A DNA stretch of 23,992 nucleotides from Zymomonas sp. (GTDB taxonomy: Bacteria > Pseudomonadota > Alphaproteobacteria > Sphingomonadales > Sphingomonadaceae). Below, piece after piece: positions 13,737 to 20,858 of this stretch; position 1 is the stretch's first letter; each line of letters begins with the position of its first letter. The stretch is taken from positions 1-23,992 of the forward strand of contig JAIYAJ010000503.1 of the NCBI GenBank assembly GCA_027489105.1. Direction: 5' to 3'. The position numbers and the translations under genes were made by a program. Below the pieces are notes generated by a model, which saw nothing but the letters and a program-made list of their open reading frames with translations, did no database searches and was not told the origin of the DNA.

Positions 13737-16592
13737 CTACCGTGTCGCAACGAGGATGAATGGCGCCCACAGCGACGGATCAGCGCCGTCGGCCTGCGAT
13801 CGATCATCGATCAGGTCGAGCATTGCGCGGCGCAGCGCCTCGGCGCGGCTCCTTCCGTGCCTTGCCTGCTGCGCCGTCTCGACCGTCAGCCTAGCCGCGA
13901 CATCGTCGCGGACGGCCCAGTGGCTGACCAGCAGCGATCGGCCCCCTGCGTAGAGGAAGGCGCGCGCCAGGCCGGACAGAGCCGGTGCGGAGGTGCTCGA
14001 TCCGGCTGCGGTATTGCAGGCGGACAGCACCACCCAGTCCGCATCGATGTCGAGCGCCGCGATCTCCGACGCGGTGAGCAGGCCATCGTCGGTGGCGTCG
14101 GGCCGGTCCGGCGGAGTGAGCACCAGACCGGGCTCGGAGTTGCGATCGACTGCCCCGGCGACCAGGCCATGGGTCGCGAAGGCGAGGACGCGGACATTGC
14201 GCAGGTCCTGCCGCTTGACGGCAGCTTCGGTCGCCGCAGCGCCGACCAGAAGCGCGGGTTGCAGGCGCAGCGCCACGCGCATCCGGTTCAACTCACGCTC
14301 GGCCTGCGGCAGCGGCGCCAAGGCTGCGATCGCGTCGCGGTTTATGACACCGCCGCGATAGAAGCTGCGAGCCTCGCCGGGGGCGGCCTTGCCGTCGAGC
14401 AGGGGCGCTCCGATACCGACGAAGCGCTCGCCCGGCTTCGTCGAGAGCGTTTCGGTGCCTAGGCCCGACACCGCCGGTATCTGTGTGAGCGCGGCACGAC
14501 GGATCAACCATGCTGTCCTGCGCAGCGTGGCGGCTTCGCCGTCCTTGCCTTCGGACGAGCGCGTCACGAGCGCAGCGAAGGGCAGGGCGGCGAGCGGGCC
14601 GCCCGGGGCCACGATCCAGCTCTGGCTGCCGGCCAGCGCCTTCTCCAGCCGCTCGGCTATGATCGCCCGGTAGATGCGATAGGCGAGCGCCCGGTCGAAG
14701 GCGGGCCGGGCGGCGGCCTGGTCGGCGAGCGCGCCGCGTGCCGACAGGTCGACGTTCAGCGAAGAGCGCATCGCGGATATGTCCGCCAGCACCGTCGATG
14801 CCTCGGATCGCGCCCAGTCGGCGCGGTCGCGGCGGACCACGAAGGTCAGGATGTCCTTGCCGAGCGGCACCGGCATCAGCAGGGCCTCCTTCCCGTCGAG
14901 GCGGGCGGCAACCGACTTCTCGTCCAGCGATTGGAATCGGGTCAGCGCGGTATCGGCAGGGCTCAGGCTTCGCAGAGCGGTCTCGGTTTCGACCAGTGCC
15001 GCATCGACCTTGGCCACCGCGGCGGTCGCCTCGCGATAGTCGGCGTCGCCCTTGCCGTAGGCGCGCAGCGCAGCCTGGGTCGACCGGTCGCGTTCGGCCA
15101 GCAGATCCTGCCGCCTGCGGACCAGCACGGCCGCCTCGGGAATGCGTGCCGCAGTGCGGGTCGAAACCGCGTAGATGGCGCGTCCGGCTTCGTCCAAGGC
15201 CATTAACTGCGCGATGCGAAAGCCTGTTGCGCGGTCTCCGGTGAGCCAGCTCGCGTCGAGCAGGCGCGCAAGCAGGTCGGCGACCGAACTGGCGCGGCGA
15301 TCGGGATCTGCGTTGGCGAACAGTTCGCGTTCGACATCGGCTGACAGGGCGGTCAGCCGCGCTTTCGCGTCAGGTTTTCCGAGCTTCGCAGCGAGCAGCA
15401 CGCCATAGCTGCGGATCTCGATCCGGTCGGGATGGGTGTCGGGTAGGGTCCGGGCCTGCCACTGATCGACCAGGTCGAACTGCTGCCGGGCGCCCTCGTC
15501 GTCGCCCATCTTGAGCAGCGTCTTGCCGAGCGAGCTGCGCAGCCGCATCGCCCGCTGCTGGTTGCCATTGCCCAGTCCCGCGATGGCCCGGCGCCGGATC
15601 TCGACCGATTCCGCTTCCCGGCCGAGATCGACGAGCTGGTCGGCGAGATTGTCGCGGAAAGCCGCCAGCACCTGGTCGGCGGGATCTCGCGTCTTTTCGC
15701 CTATGGCGACCGCGCGGCGCGCATAGGGCTCGCCCTCCGCCGCCCGGCCGAGAAACAGCAGATTGCGGGCGAGGTTGTTGTAGGTGATGGCCAGCGGGGG
15801 ATAGTCCGGGCCGAACCGCTTCTCGCGCAGCGCGGCGATGCGCTTCAATATGTCGACCGACTCCTCGCGCCGGTTCTGCGCCGCCAATACGGCGACCCAA
15901 TTGGTGAGCGCGACGATCGCGGTCGGATGGTCCTCGGGCAGGATCCGGCCCGCCAGTGTCATCGCCTCGCGGGCATAGGCCTCGCTCGCCTCCAGCTTGC
16001 GCGCCTGCAGCGTGATCGTCGACATGTTGCCGATGAAGCCGACCAGTTCGGCATCCTCGGGCGCGCCCGACCGGCGGTAGAGTTCGATAGACTGGACGCC
16101 GACCCGCTCGGCTTCGGCGAGGTCGCCCGCCGCGAAGTGGACCGTCGCCAGGATGTTCAGAGCGATCGCCTCTTGTCCGCCGCCCTGCGGAGACATGCCG
16201 CTCCATGCGCCGATGGCCCCGGCCAGTTTCGCCTTCGCATCGTCGAGCCGGTTGGCGTCGGCGAGGGCCGAGCCGAGCAATGTCATCGCCCTTGCGCGCT
16301 GTTCGGGCCTCGCGTCGCTGGCACGCTCCACCTGCTCGAGGATGGGGATAGCCTCGTCGCTTCGCGAGGCGGTTACCAGCGCTTCGCCAAGGCCCAGCAG
16401 CGCACGGGCCCGCGCGCGGGCGCCGGCTGGCGTAGTCGCGAGCACATTCTGCCACGCGATCACCGCGCCGCCCGGATCGGCGGCGGTGTCGATGCTTTCC
16501 GCCCGCGTCAAAAATGAAGGGCTCGCTGCCGTCACCGGGCCGCAAGCCAGAAGCCCGGCCAGAACGGCCGTGCCCATGATGATCTTCCCCAC
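13737..16592 (-). CDS. Exported TPR-CHAT domain protein (caspase-fold protease)
   Basis: The protein has 951 residues from the GTG at 16592, which follows GGGGGAAG. An ATG at 16577 and an upstream ATG at 16616 are alternatives. A signal peptide (GTAVLAGLLACGPVTAA) is followed by TPR-like helical pairs from about 35 to 460 (AREAMTLAGRILPEDHPTAI, ITYNNLARNLLFLGRAAEGE). A charged helical region at about 500-590 may form a coiled coil. The C-terminal CHAT domain (about 620-951) has RVLAFATHGLVAG (His808) and WVVLSACNTAAG (Cys859), the intact caspase-type catalytic pair, then AFLYAGGRSLLVSHW, a CHAT hallmark. CHAT proteins are cysteine proteases related to separase and caspases, often activated through partner proteins bound by their TPRs. 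Here the signal peptide places the protein outside the cytoplasm. It is first in the five-gene minus-strand unit. Substrate unknown. Confidence 0.88.
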   Translation of the reverse strand: MGKIIMGTAVLAGLLACGPVTAASPSFLTRAESIDTAADPGGAVIAWQNVLATTPAGARARARALLGLGEALVTASRSDEAIPILEQVERASDARPEQRARAMTLLGSALADANRLDDAKAKLAGAIGAWSGMSPQGGGQEAIALNILATVHFAAGDLAEAERVGVQSIELYRRSGAPEDAELVGFIGNMSTITLQARKLEASEAYAREAMTLAGRILPEDHPTAIVALTNWVAVLAAQNRREESVDILKRIAALREKRFGPDYPPLAITYNNLARNLLFLGRAAEGEPYARRAVAIGEKTRDPADQVLAAFRDNLADQLVDLGREAESVEIRRRAIAGLGNGNQQRAMRLRSSLGKTLLKMGDDEGARQQFDLVDQWQARTLPDTHPDRIEIRSYGVLLAAKLGKPDAKARLTALSADVERELFANADPDRRASSVADLLARLLDASWLTGDRATGFRIAQLMALDEAGRAIYAVSTRTAARIPEAAVLVRRRQDLLAERDRSTQAALRAYGKGDADYREATAAVAKVDAALVETETALRSLSPADTALTRFQSLDEKSVAARLDGKEALLMPVPLGKDILTFVVRRDRADWARSEASTVLADISAMRSSLNVDLSARGALADQAAARPAFDRALAYRIYRAIIAERLEKALAGSQSWIVAPGGPLAALPFAALVTRSSEGKDGEAATLRRTAWLIRRAALTQIPAVSGLGTETLSTKPGERFVGIGAPLLDGKAAPGEARSFYRGGVINRDAIAALAPLPQAERELNRMRVALRLQPALLVGAAATEAAVKRQDLRNVRVLAFATHGLVAGAVDRNSEPGLVLTPPDRPDATDDGLLTASEIAALDIDADWVVLSACNTAAGSSTSAPALSGLARAFLYAGGRSLLVSHWAVRDDVAARLTVETAQQARHGRSRAEALRRAMLDLIDDRSQADGADPSLWAPFILVATR

Positions 16593-16619
16593 GCCACTTC
16601 CCCCGTAACGCCACACCCA

Positions 16620-16656
16620 CCGGGAATCACCCTAATCCCGGCCTGACGTTACGTCA
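16620..16656 (-). promoter_or_regulatory. Palindrome and hairpin upstream of the CHAT-led operon
   Basis: In the 80-base gap between the pth stop and the CHAT start lie a perfect palindrome TGACGT-T-ACGTCA (16644-16656) and, just downstream for the minus strand, a stem CCGGGA / TCCCGG with a 10-base loop (16620-16641, no T-run). The palindrome looks like a dimeric regulator site. The hairpin could form in the mRNA leader. No clear -35/-10 pair was found. Confidence 0.45.
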
Positions 16657-16672
16657 CCCCTTGGGCTGCGGA

Positions 16673-17242
16673 TCAGTCGGCGAGACGGAGGGCGACCTCG
16701 CTCATGAAGCGGGCATCGTCGCCTGCAGCGAGCCAGGGGGCTTCGGCGGCGACGGCTCCGAGCATGTCCGACAGCGGATCGATCTCCGCCTTCGCGAAAT
16801 TGCCCAGGACGTGACCGGTGACGCGGTCCTTGTGGCCGGGATGGCCGATGCCCAGGCGCACCCGGCGGAAGGCGTTGCCGATATGCGCCTCGGTCGAGCG
16901 CAGGCCGTTATGACCGGCGGTGCCGCCGCCGGTTTTCACCTTGATCCGGAAGGGCGCGAGATCGAGTTCGTCGTGGAACAGCGTGACGTCGCCGACCTCG
17001 CATTTGAAGAAGCGCATCGCCTCGCCCACGGCGCGGCCGCTTTCGTTCATGAAGGTGGCGGGCTTGAGCAGCAGGATGCGCTCGCTGCCGATCCGCCCGG
17101 TCGAACTCCAGCCCTGGAACTGTTTTTTCCACGGATCGAAACTATGGATCTCGGCGATCGCGTCGACCGCCATGAAGCCGATATTGTGCCGGTGCATCGC
17201 ATATTGCGCGCCGGGATTTCCCAATCCTACCCAGATCTGCAT
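16673..17242 (-). CDS. pth: Peptidyl-tRNA hydrolase
   Basis: This 189-residue protein has the normal length and motifs of bacterial Pth: VGLGNPG at the N-terminus with Asn9, RHNIGF with the catalytic His19, LLKPATFMNESG (substrate-binding Asn), LFHDELDL (Asp that activates His), and GGGTAGHNGLRS. Pth cleaves the ester bond of peptidyl-tRNAs dropped by stalled ribosomes and recycles the tRNA; it is essential in most bacteria. The gene follows rplY on the same strand, the usual alphaproteobacterial order, with a terminator-like hairpin between them that may lower its expression relative to rplY. In many relatives ychF comes next; here the CHAT-led operon does. Confidence 0.97.
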   Translation of the reverse strand: MQIWVGLGNPGAQYAMHRHNIGFMAVDAIAEIHSFDPWKKQFQGWSSTGRIGSERILLLKPATFMNESGRAVGEAMRFFKCEVGDVTLFHDELDLAPFRIKVKTGGGTAGHNGLRSTEAHIGNAFRRVRLGIGHPGHKDRVTGHVLGNFAKAEIDPLSDMLGAVAAEAPWLAAGDDARFMSEVALRLAD

Positions 17243-17275
17243 CGCGGCTTCCTACAGTCTGATGTGCGAAGGGCA

Positions 17276-17312
17276 AAGAAAAAGGCCCTGCCGGACCTGG
17301 ACCGGCAGAGCC
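17276..17312 (-). terminator. Terminator-like hairpin between rplY and pth
   Basis: Read on the minus strand, GGCTCTGCCGG (17312-17302) pairs with CCGGCAGGGCC (17294-17284) across a 7-base loop, giving 11 pairs including one G-U. TTTTTCTTT follows. It lies 24 bases after the rplY stop and 33 bases before the pth start, so it probably ends most rplY transcripts and sets partial read-through into pth. Confidence 0.85.
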
Positions 17313-17336
17313 TCTGTCTCGTGCGACGAAAGGCGA

Positions 17337-17957
17337 TCAGCCCTCGGCGGACTCTTCGCCTTCGGCGGCTGCCTCGCCCTCTTCGCTCTTCAGAGCGGAG
17401 GGGGCGACGATCGTCGCGATGGTGATGTCGTCCTGGTCGACCGCAGTCGCGCCCTTGGGGAGCTTGATCTGCGACAGGTGGATGTTGTCGCCAACCTCGA
17501 GACCCTTGAGCGAGACCACGATCTCGTCGGGGATCATCGCGGCGTCGACGGTCAGGCCGAGGTCGTGAACGACGATGTTGAGAACGCCGCCGCGCTTCAG
17601 GCCCGGCGACAGGTCCTCGTCGATGAAGCGGACGGGAACGTCGACGGTCACCGTGCTGTGCTCACCGATGCGGAGGAAGTCCGCATGCAGGGGGCGGTCG
17701 GTCACCGGATGGAACTGAACGTCCTTCGGCAGGGTCCGGATCTTTTCGCCACCAACGTCGAGCATGACGACGCTGTTGAAGAAGTGCCCGGTGTGAAGCA
17801 TCTTCATTAGGATCTTCTCCTCGATGTGAATCGAGGTCGGTTCCTGCTTGTTGCCGTATACAACGGCGGGGACGCGGCCTTCGCGGCGGATCGCGCGGGA
17901 GGCTCCCTTGCCTGCCCGCTCGCGCACCTCGGCCGACAGGTCGAGCACTTCGCTCAT
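17337..17957 (-). CDS. rplY: 50S ribosomal protein L25 (CTC/TL5 long form)
   Basis: This 206-residue protein has two domains. The 5S-rRNA-binding L25 domain (1-95) contains [20 protein letters not shown] and VVYGNKQEP. The C-terminal TL5/CTC beta domain (about 100-185) contains [20 protein letters not shown] and [20 protein letters not shown]. It ends in an acidic Glu/Ala tail (about 190-206). The length is normal for the long form found in alphaproteobacteria. The protein binds 5S rRNA in the large ribosomal subunit. The ATG at 17957 follows a GGAG. A candidate promoter and a terminator-like hairpin lie upstream. Confidence 0.97.
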   Translation of the reverse strand: MSEVLDLSAEVRERAGKGASRAIRREGRVPAVVYGNKQEPTSIHIEEKILMKMLHTGHFFNSVVMLDVGGEKIRTLPKDVQFHPVTDRPLHADFLRIGEHSTVTVDVPVRFIDEDLSPGLKRGGVLNIVVHDLGLTVDAAMIPDEIVVSLKGLEVGDNIHLSQIKLPKGATAVDQDDITIATIVAPSALKSEEGEAAAEGEESAEG

Positions 17958-17983
17958 GACATGTCTCCAGTTCGCTTAGTGTT

Positions 17984-18024
17984 AAAAAAAAGCCCGCACT
18001 GCCTCCAGGGATGACCAGAGCGGG
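17984..18024 (-). terminator. Terminator-like hairpin in the rplY leader, possible attenuator
   Basis: On the minus strand, CCCGC-T-CTG (18024-18016) pairs with CAG-T-GCGGG (18001-17993) around a 14-base loop, with one T-T mismatch. A run of eight T (17991-17984) follows, 26 bases before the rplY ATG. It lies downstream of a possible rplY promoter. It could therefore stop early rplY transcripts (attenuation) or stop antisense transcripts coming from the pseudouridine-synthase side. Confidence 0.6.
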
Positions 18025-18031
18025 ATGGGGG

Positions 18032-18060
18032 CGCATAGCGGCGAAGCGGGGAAAAGGCAA
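18032..18060 (-). promoter_or_regulatory. Candidate sigma-70-type promoter for rplY
   Basis: On the minus strand, TTGCCT (18060-18055, 4 of 6 matches to TTGACA) is followed by 17 bases and TATGCG (18037-18032, 3 of 6 matches to TATAAT). Transcription would begin near 18025, directly at the 5' arm of the leader hairpin. The matches are modest. Confidence 0.35.
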
Positions 18061-18103
18061 GGAACCACTTTGCAGCCGCGCTCCGGCAGTGCATGGGGGC
18101 GGG

Positions 18104-18763
18104 GTGCTGGACGAACATCTTCTTTTCATCGATGGCGAGGCCATCGTCATCGACAAGCCCGCGGGCCTGCCCGTCGATCCCCCGCGTGACGGAAGTCTGA
18201 GCCTGGAGAACCATCTCCAGTCGCTCACCTTCGGTTTCAAGCGCTGGCCGAGCGCGGTTCATCGCCTCGACCGCGATACCTCGGGTTGCCTGCTGCTCGC
18301 GCGCAATCCGAAGGCGCATCGGCGCTACTCGCAGAGCTTCGAGGATGGGCGGGTGGAAAAAGTCTATCTCGCGATCCTCGACGGCATGCCCGAGGCGGCG
18401 GAAGGCGTAGTCGACCTGCCGCTCGCCAAACAGTCGAGCCGCGAACAGGGCTGGCGCATGGTCGGCGATCCCAGGGGCAAGCCGGCGACCACCGCCTGGC
18501 GGGTCCTCGAGAGCGTCGGCGGCAAGGCGCTAATCGAATTTCGCCCCACGACGGGCCGCACGCACCAGATTCGCGTTCATGCGGCGACCGGCGTCGGCGT
18601 GCCGATCCTGGGCGATCCGGTCTATGGCCGTGGCGGCAAGGACGGGCGGACGATGCTCCACGCCGCGCGCCTCGTCCTGCCGCGCGAGGGCAAGCCGGCG
18701 ATTGAGGCCGACGCTGCCATGCCCGACCGCTTCCGCGCGCTGGGCTTCGGCACCGGCGCCTGA
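18104..18763 (+). CDS. RluA-family pseudouridine synthase
   Basis: The protein has 219 residues from the GTG at 18104. The frame extends to an ATG at 18011, but the 31 extra residues look non-homologous, and family members typically begin close to LLFIDGEAIVIDKPAG. Hallmarks are AIVIDKPAGLPVD (12-24), the catalytic motif HRLDRDTSGCLLLARN (from His53; catalytic Asp56), VEKVYLAILDG, and RPTTGRTHQIRVHAA near the C-terminus. There is no S4 RNA-binding domain, so it is a short single-domain form. These enzymes isomerise specific uridines in rRNA or tRNA to pseudouridine; the target cannot be read from sequence. Three bases separate it from arfB. Confidence 0.92.
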   Translation: MLDEHLLFIDGEAIVIDKPAGLPVDPPRDGSLSLENHLQSLTFGFKRWPSAVHRLDRDTSGCLLLARNPKAHRRYSQSFEDGRVEKVYLAILDGMPEAAEGVVDLPLAKQSSREQGWRMVGDPRGKPATTAWRVLESVGGKALIEFRPTTGRTHQIRVHAATGVGVPILGDPVYGRGGKDGRTMLHAARLVLPREGKPAIEADAAMPDRFRALGFGTGA

Positions 18764-18766
18764 CCC

Positions 18767-19192
18767 GTGCCGCGCATACCGGTCACGCAGCATATTTCGA
18801 TCGACGAGGAGGAGGTCGAGGAGCGCTTCGTGCGGGCAAGCGGCCCCGGCGGGCAGAATGTCAACAAGGTGTCGAGCGCGGTCGAACTGCGCTTCGACGT
18901 TCGTCATTCGCCGTCGCTTCCCGCAGCGGTGGCTGAGCGGCTGGAGCGGCTGGCGGGGTCGCGGTTGACGCAGGAGGGCGTCATCGTCATCCAGGCGCAG
19001 GAATATCGCGATCAGCCGCGCAATCGCGAGGCGGCGCTGCAGCGCCTGATCGACCTGATCCGCGACGCGACCTTCGTCCCCAAGAAGCGCAAGCCGACCA
19101 AGGCGACCTATGCGTCGAAGCTGCGGCGGCTGGACGGGAAGACCAAGCGGTCGGGGGTAAAGGCGGCTCGGGGGCGGCCGAAGATCGACTGA
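18767..19192 (+). CDS. arfB: Alternative ribosome-rescue factor ArfB (YaeJ-type peptidyl-tRNA hydrolase)
   Basis: This 141-residue protein starts with a GTG. The release-factor catalytic loop reads FVRASGPGGQNVNKVSSAV, with the GGQ motif at 28-30. The C-terminal tail is rich in Lys and Arg (VPKKRKPTKATYASKLRR), as expected for the segment that enters the empty mRNA channel of stalled ribosomes. ArfB hydrolyses peptidyl-tRNA on non-stop ribosomes. Its position directly after the pseudouridine synthase gene, and close to pth on the other strand, groups several translation-maintenance genes here. Confidence 0.95.
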   Translation: MPRIPVTQHISIDEEEVEERFVRASGPGGQNVNKVSSAVELRFDVRHSPSLPAAVAERLERLAGSRLTQEGVIVIQAQEYRDQPRNREAALQRLIDLIRDATFVPKKRKPTKATYASKLRRLDGKTKRSGVKAARGRPKID

Positions 19193-19201
19193 GCGGGCTC
19201 G

Positions 19202-19678
19202 TCAGAAACCGGCGAGGTGGAAGATGCCGAAGGCGGCCACAGCGCCCATGAACAGGCCGCCGGACAGAATCGCTATCGTCATTGCGGGGGGCCTCACGAC
19301 GCCTTCCTTGAGCGCCGCGCGCCACAGCAGCAGCGACAAGGGCAGATAGACCAGTGCGCCCGACAGCATGCCGGGTGAATAGCGCGCGAACACCAGCATC
19401 AGCACCGCATGGAACACGAAGTTCCAGAACTGGTGAGCGGCGCTCCAGCCGATCAGCCAGGCATTGGCCCTGTCGGTTCGCAGGCTGACCGCCCGGCGCT
19501 GGAGCAGGACGAGGATCACGAGAAAGGCCAGGTTGCTGCCGAGGAACAGCGGCAGATCCATGGCGTGGCCGCTAATCTCGCCCGCATAGGCCGGGAAGCC
19601 GGTGACATATTCCTCGGCGACGTGCAGGGCGAAGGCTGGTGCGAGCAGGGCGGTCAGTCGATAATAGGACAAGGCCAT
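19202..19678 (-). CDS. HXXEE-domain integral membrane protein
   Basis: The protein has 158 residues from the ATG at 19678. The frame runs on upstream to 19834 but would overlap the divergent reductase gene and encode an arginine-rich, non-membrane extension. The motif LHVAEEY (His19, Glu22, Glu23) defines the HXXEE family. A later AAHQFWNFVFHAV segment carries the family's second conserved polar set (Gln, Asn, His). Four or five hydrophobic helices are visible, ending AAFGIFHLAGF. The conserved His and Glu residues inside helices suggest metal binding or a membrane enzyme, but the family's function is not established. It converges with arfB, 9 bases apart. Confidence 0.85.
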   Translation of the reverse strand: MALSYYRLTALLAPAFALHVAEEYVTGFPAYAGEISGHAMDLPLFLGSNLAFLVILVLLQRRAVSLRTDRANAWLIGWSAAHQFWNFVFHAVLMLVFARYSPGMLSGALVYLPLSLLLWRAALKEGVVRPPAMTIAILSGGLFMGAVAAFGIFHLAGF

Positions 19679-19718
19679 CGGCTCCGCTCCCCCGGAATTT
19701 TGGCGAGGATATCGTTCG

Positions 19719-19731
19719 GCGCTTGAAGCGC
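19719..19731. promoter_or_regulatory. Palindrome in the divergent HXXEE / msrC promoter region
   Basis: GCGCTT-G-AAGCGC is a perfect 6-1-6 palindrome in the 80-base gap between the divergent HXXEE (start 19678) and methionine-sulfoxide reductase (start 19759) genes. It could be an operator shared by both. No promoter hexamers are convincing. Confidence 0.35.
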
Positions 19732-19758
19732 AAGCCAAGTGCCGCCAGATCGGGAGCC

Positions 19759-20247
19759 ATGTACAAGTTCGATATCGACAAACATGGCGACAAGGCCGTT
19801 CTCTACGACGATCTCTCGGCGGCGCTCGCGGCACTGACGGCGGACGAGCCCGACGCGATCGCCAACATGGCCAATGCCGCCGCTCTGATCTGGGAATATC
19901 TGCCCGACCTCAACTGGGCGGGCTTCTACCGGGCGGTCGACGACGGGCTGGTGCTCGGCCCCTTCCAGGGCAAGACGGCCTGCATCCGCATCCCGTTCGG
20001 AAAGGGCGTCTGCGGCACTGCCGCCGCCACTCACGAAGCGCAGTGTGTTGCCGACGTCCACGCCTTTCCGGGGCATATCGCCTGTGATTCGGCCTCGGCG
20101 TCGGAACTGGTGATGCCGATCGTCCATGAAGGTCGGCTGATCGGCGTGCTCGATCTCGATAGCCCGGTGAAGGGGCGGTTCGACGAGCAGGACGTCAAGG
20201 GATGCGCCGAGCTTATGGCGGTGCTCGGTCCGCGCATCGCGGGCTGA
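19759..20247 (+). CDS. msrC: Free methionine-(R)-sulfoxide reductase (GAF-type fRMsr)
   Basis: The protein has 162 residues from the ATG at 19759. It matches the GAF-domain fRMsr family along its full length: LNWAGFYR, LGPFQGKTACIRIPFGKGVCG, DVHAFPGHIACD, SELVMPI and GVLDLDSPVKGRFDEQD. The three redox cysteines fall at 75, 85 and 109. Their spacing (10 and 24) equals that of the E. coli enzyme (84, 94, 118), so the enzyme should be active. It reduces free L-methionine-(R)-sulfoxide in the cytoplasm using thioredoxin, as an oxidative-stress repair step. It is divergent from the HXXEE gene and convergent with the universal stress protein gene, 6 bases apart. A hairpin ACCGG / CCGGT (20248-20267) overlaps that junction. 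Confidence 0.95.
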   Translation: MYKFDIDKHGDKAVLYDDLSAALAALTADEPDAIANMANAAALIWEYLPDLNWAGFYRAVDDGLVLGPFQGKTACIRIPFGKGVCGTAAATHEAQCVADVHAFPGHIACDSASASELVMPIVHEGRLIGVLDLDSPVKGRFDEQDVKGCAELMAVLGPRIAG

Positions 20248-20253
20248 ACCGGC

Positions 20254-20709
20254 TCAGCTGACCCGGTCGAGCGCATCGTCGCTCAGCGATCCGGGGATGA
20301 TCATGACGGGGCAAGGGAACTGCCCTGCATCGGCGCCCGCGAAATGCGACACCAGCTTGCCGGGATTGCCTGCGGCAGCGGCGCCCAGCACGAGCGCGGC
20401 GACGTGCGGCTGTTCGGCCAATATCTCCCGGACGACCGCAACCGGGTCGCCCTGTCGGACGGTGATCGACGGCATCACGCCGGTATCCTCGATCAGCGCG
20501 CTCGCCGCCTGGGCGACCATCGCCTCCGCGCGCAGCCGGGCTTCCTCCTCCATCGTCGCCTGGACCGCGCCCCACTGGACGAACTCCTGTTGCGGCACGA
20601 GGGCCAGAATTTCGACGGCGCCGCCCGTCTTCGTGGCGCGTCGCGCGGCGAAGCGCAATGCGACCCGGGAGGCGTCATTCTCGTCGATTACCACCAGATA
20701 GGTACGCAC
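20254..20709 (-). CDS. Universal stress protein (UspA-family) domain protein
   Basis: The protein has 151 residues from a GTG at 20709. It has the UspA alpha/beta layout: [22 protein letters not shown] at the N-terminus, ILALVPQQ after strand 2, the helix [32 protein letters not shown], and [19 protein letters not shown] leading to CPVMIIPG. The canonical G-x2-G-x9-GS ATP loop is not clearly kept, so it may not bind ATP. Members usually support survival under stress; no specific role can be read here. It is divergent from pdhC and may share the inverted repeat between them. Confidence 0.9.
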   Translation of the reverse strand: MRTYLVVIDENDASRVALRFAARRATKTGGAVEILALVPQQEFVQWGAVQATMEEEARLRAEAMVAQAASALIEDTGVMPSITVRQGDPVAVVREILAEQPHVAALVLGAAAAGNPGKLVSHFAGADAGQFPCPVMIIPGSLSDDALDRVS

Positions 20710-20729
20710 CCTTCGCCTCTCCCATGATT

Positions 20730-20759
20730 TTTCACCAGATAGGTGAAAGGGTCTATGAA
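20730..20759 (+). promoter_or_regulatory. Predicted pdhC promoter overlapped by an inverted-repeat operator
   Basis: TTCACC (20731-20736) and TATGAA (20754-20759) are separated by exactly 17 bases, each with 4 of 6 consensus matches. The perfect inverted repeat TTTCACC-AGATA-GGTGAAA (20730-20748) covers the -35 and half the spacer, the classic place for a repressor site. Transcription would start near 20766, ahead of both possible pdhC starts. The same site lies 20 bases upstream of the divergent stress-protein GTG. Confidence 0.6.
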
Positions 20760-20858
20760 TTTACCGTCCAGCGACCATTCCCGGCCTTGACCTGCCACCG
20801 AGGAGGGGGAATGAGTGTGGACCGCATCGACCCCAATTCCTTCCCCAGGGGACAGTTT

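Noticed and set aside
13645..13770. Upstream start of the TonB receptor at 13770
   Set aside because: It would overlap the CHAT gene and add 42 Arg-rich residues before the signal peptide; the GTG at 13644 has a good Shine-Dalgarno.
19679..19834. N-terminal extension of the HXXEE protein
   Set aside because: It would overlap the reductase gene on the other strand and encode an Arg-rich non-membrane stretch; the ATG at 19678 directly precedes the first conserved helix.
20248..20267. Hairpin at the msrC / stress-protein junction as a bidirectional terminator
   Set aside because: The stem has only 5 pairs and there is no T-run on either side.
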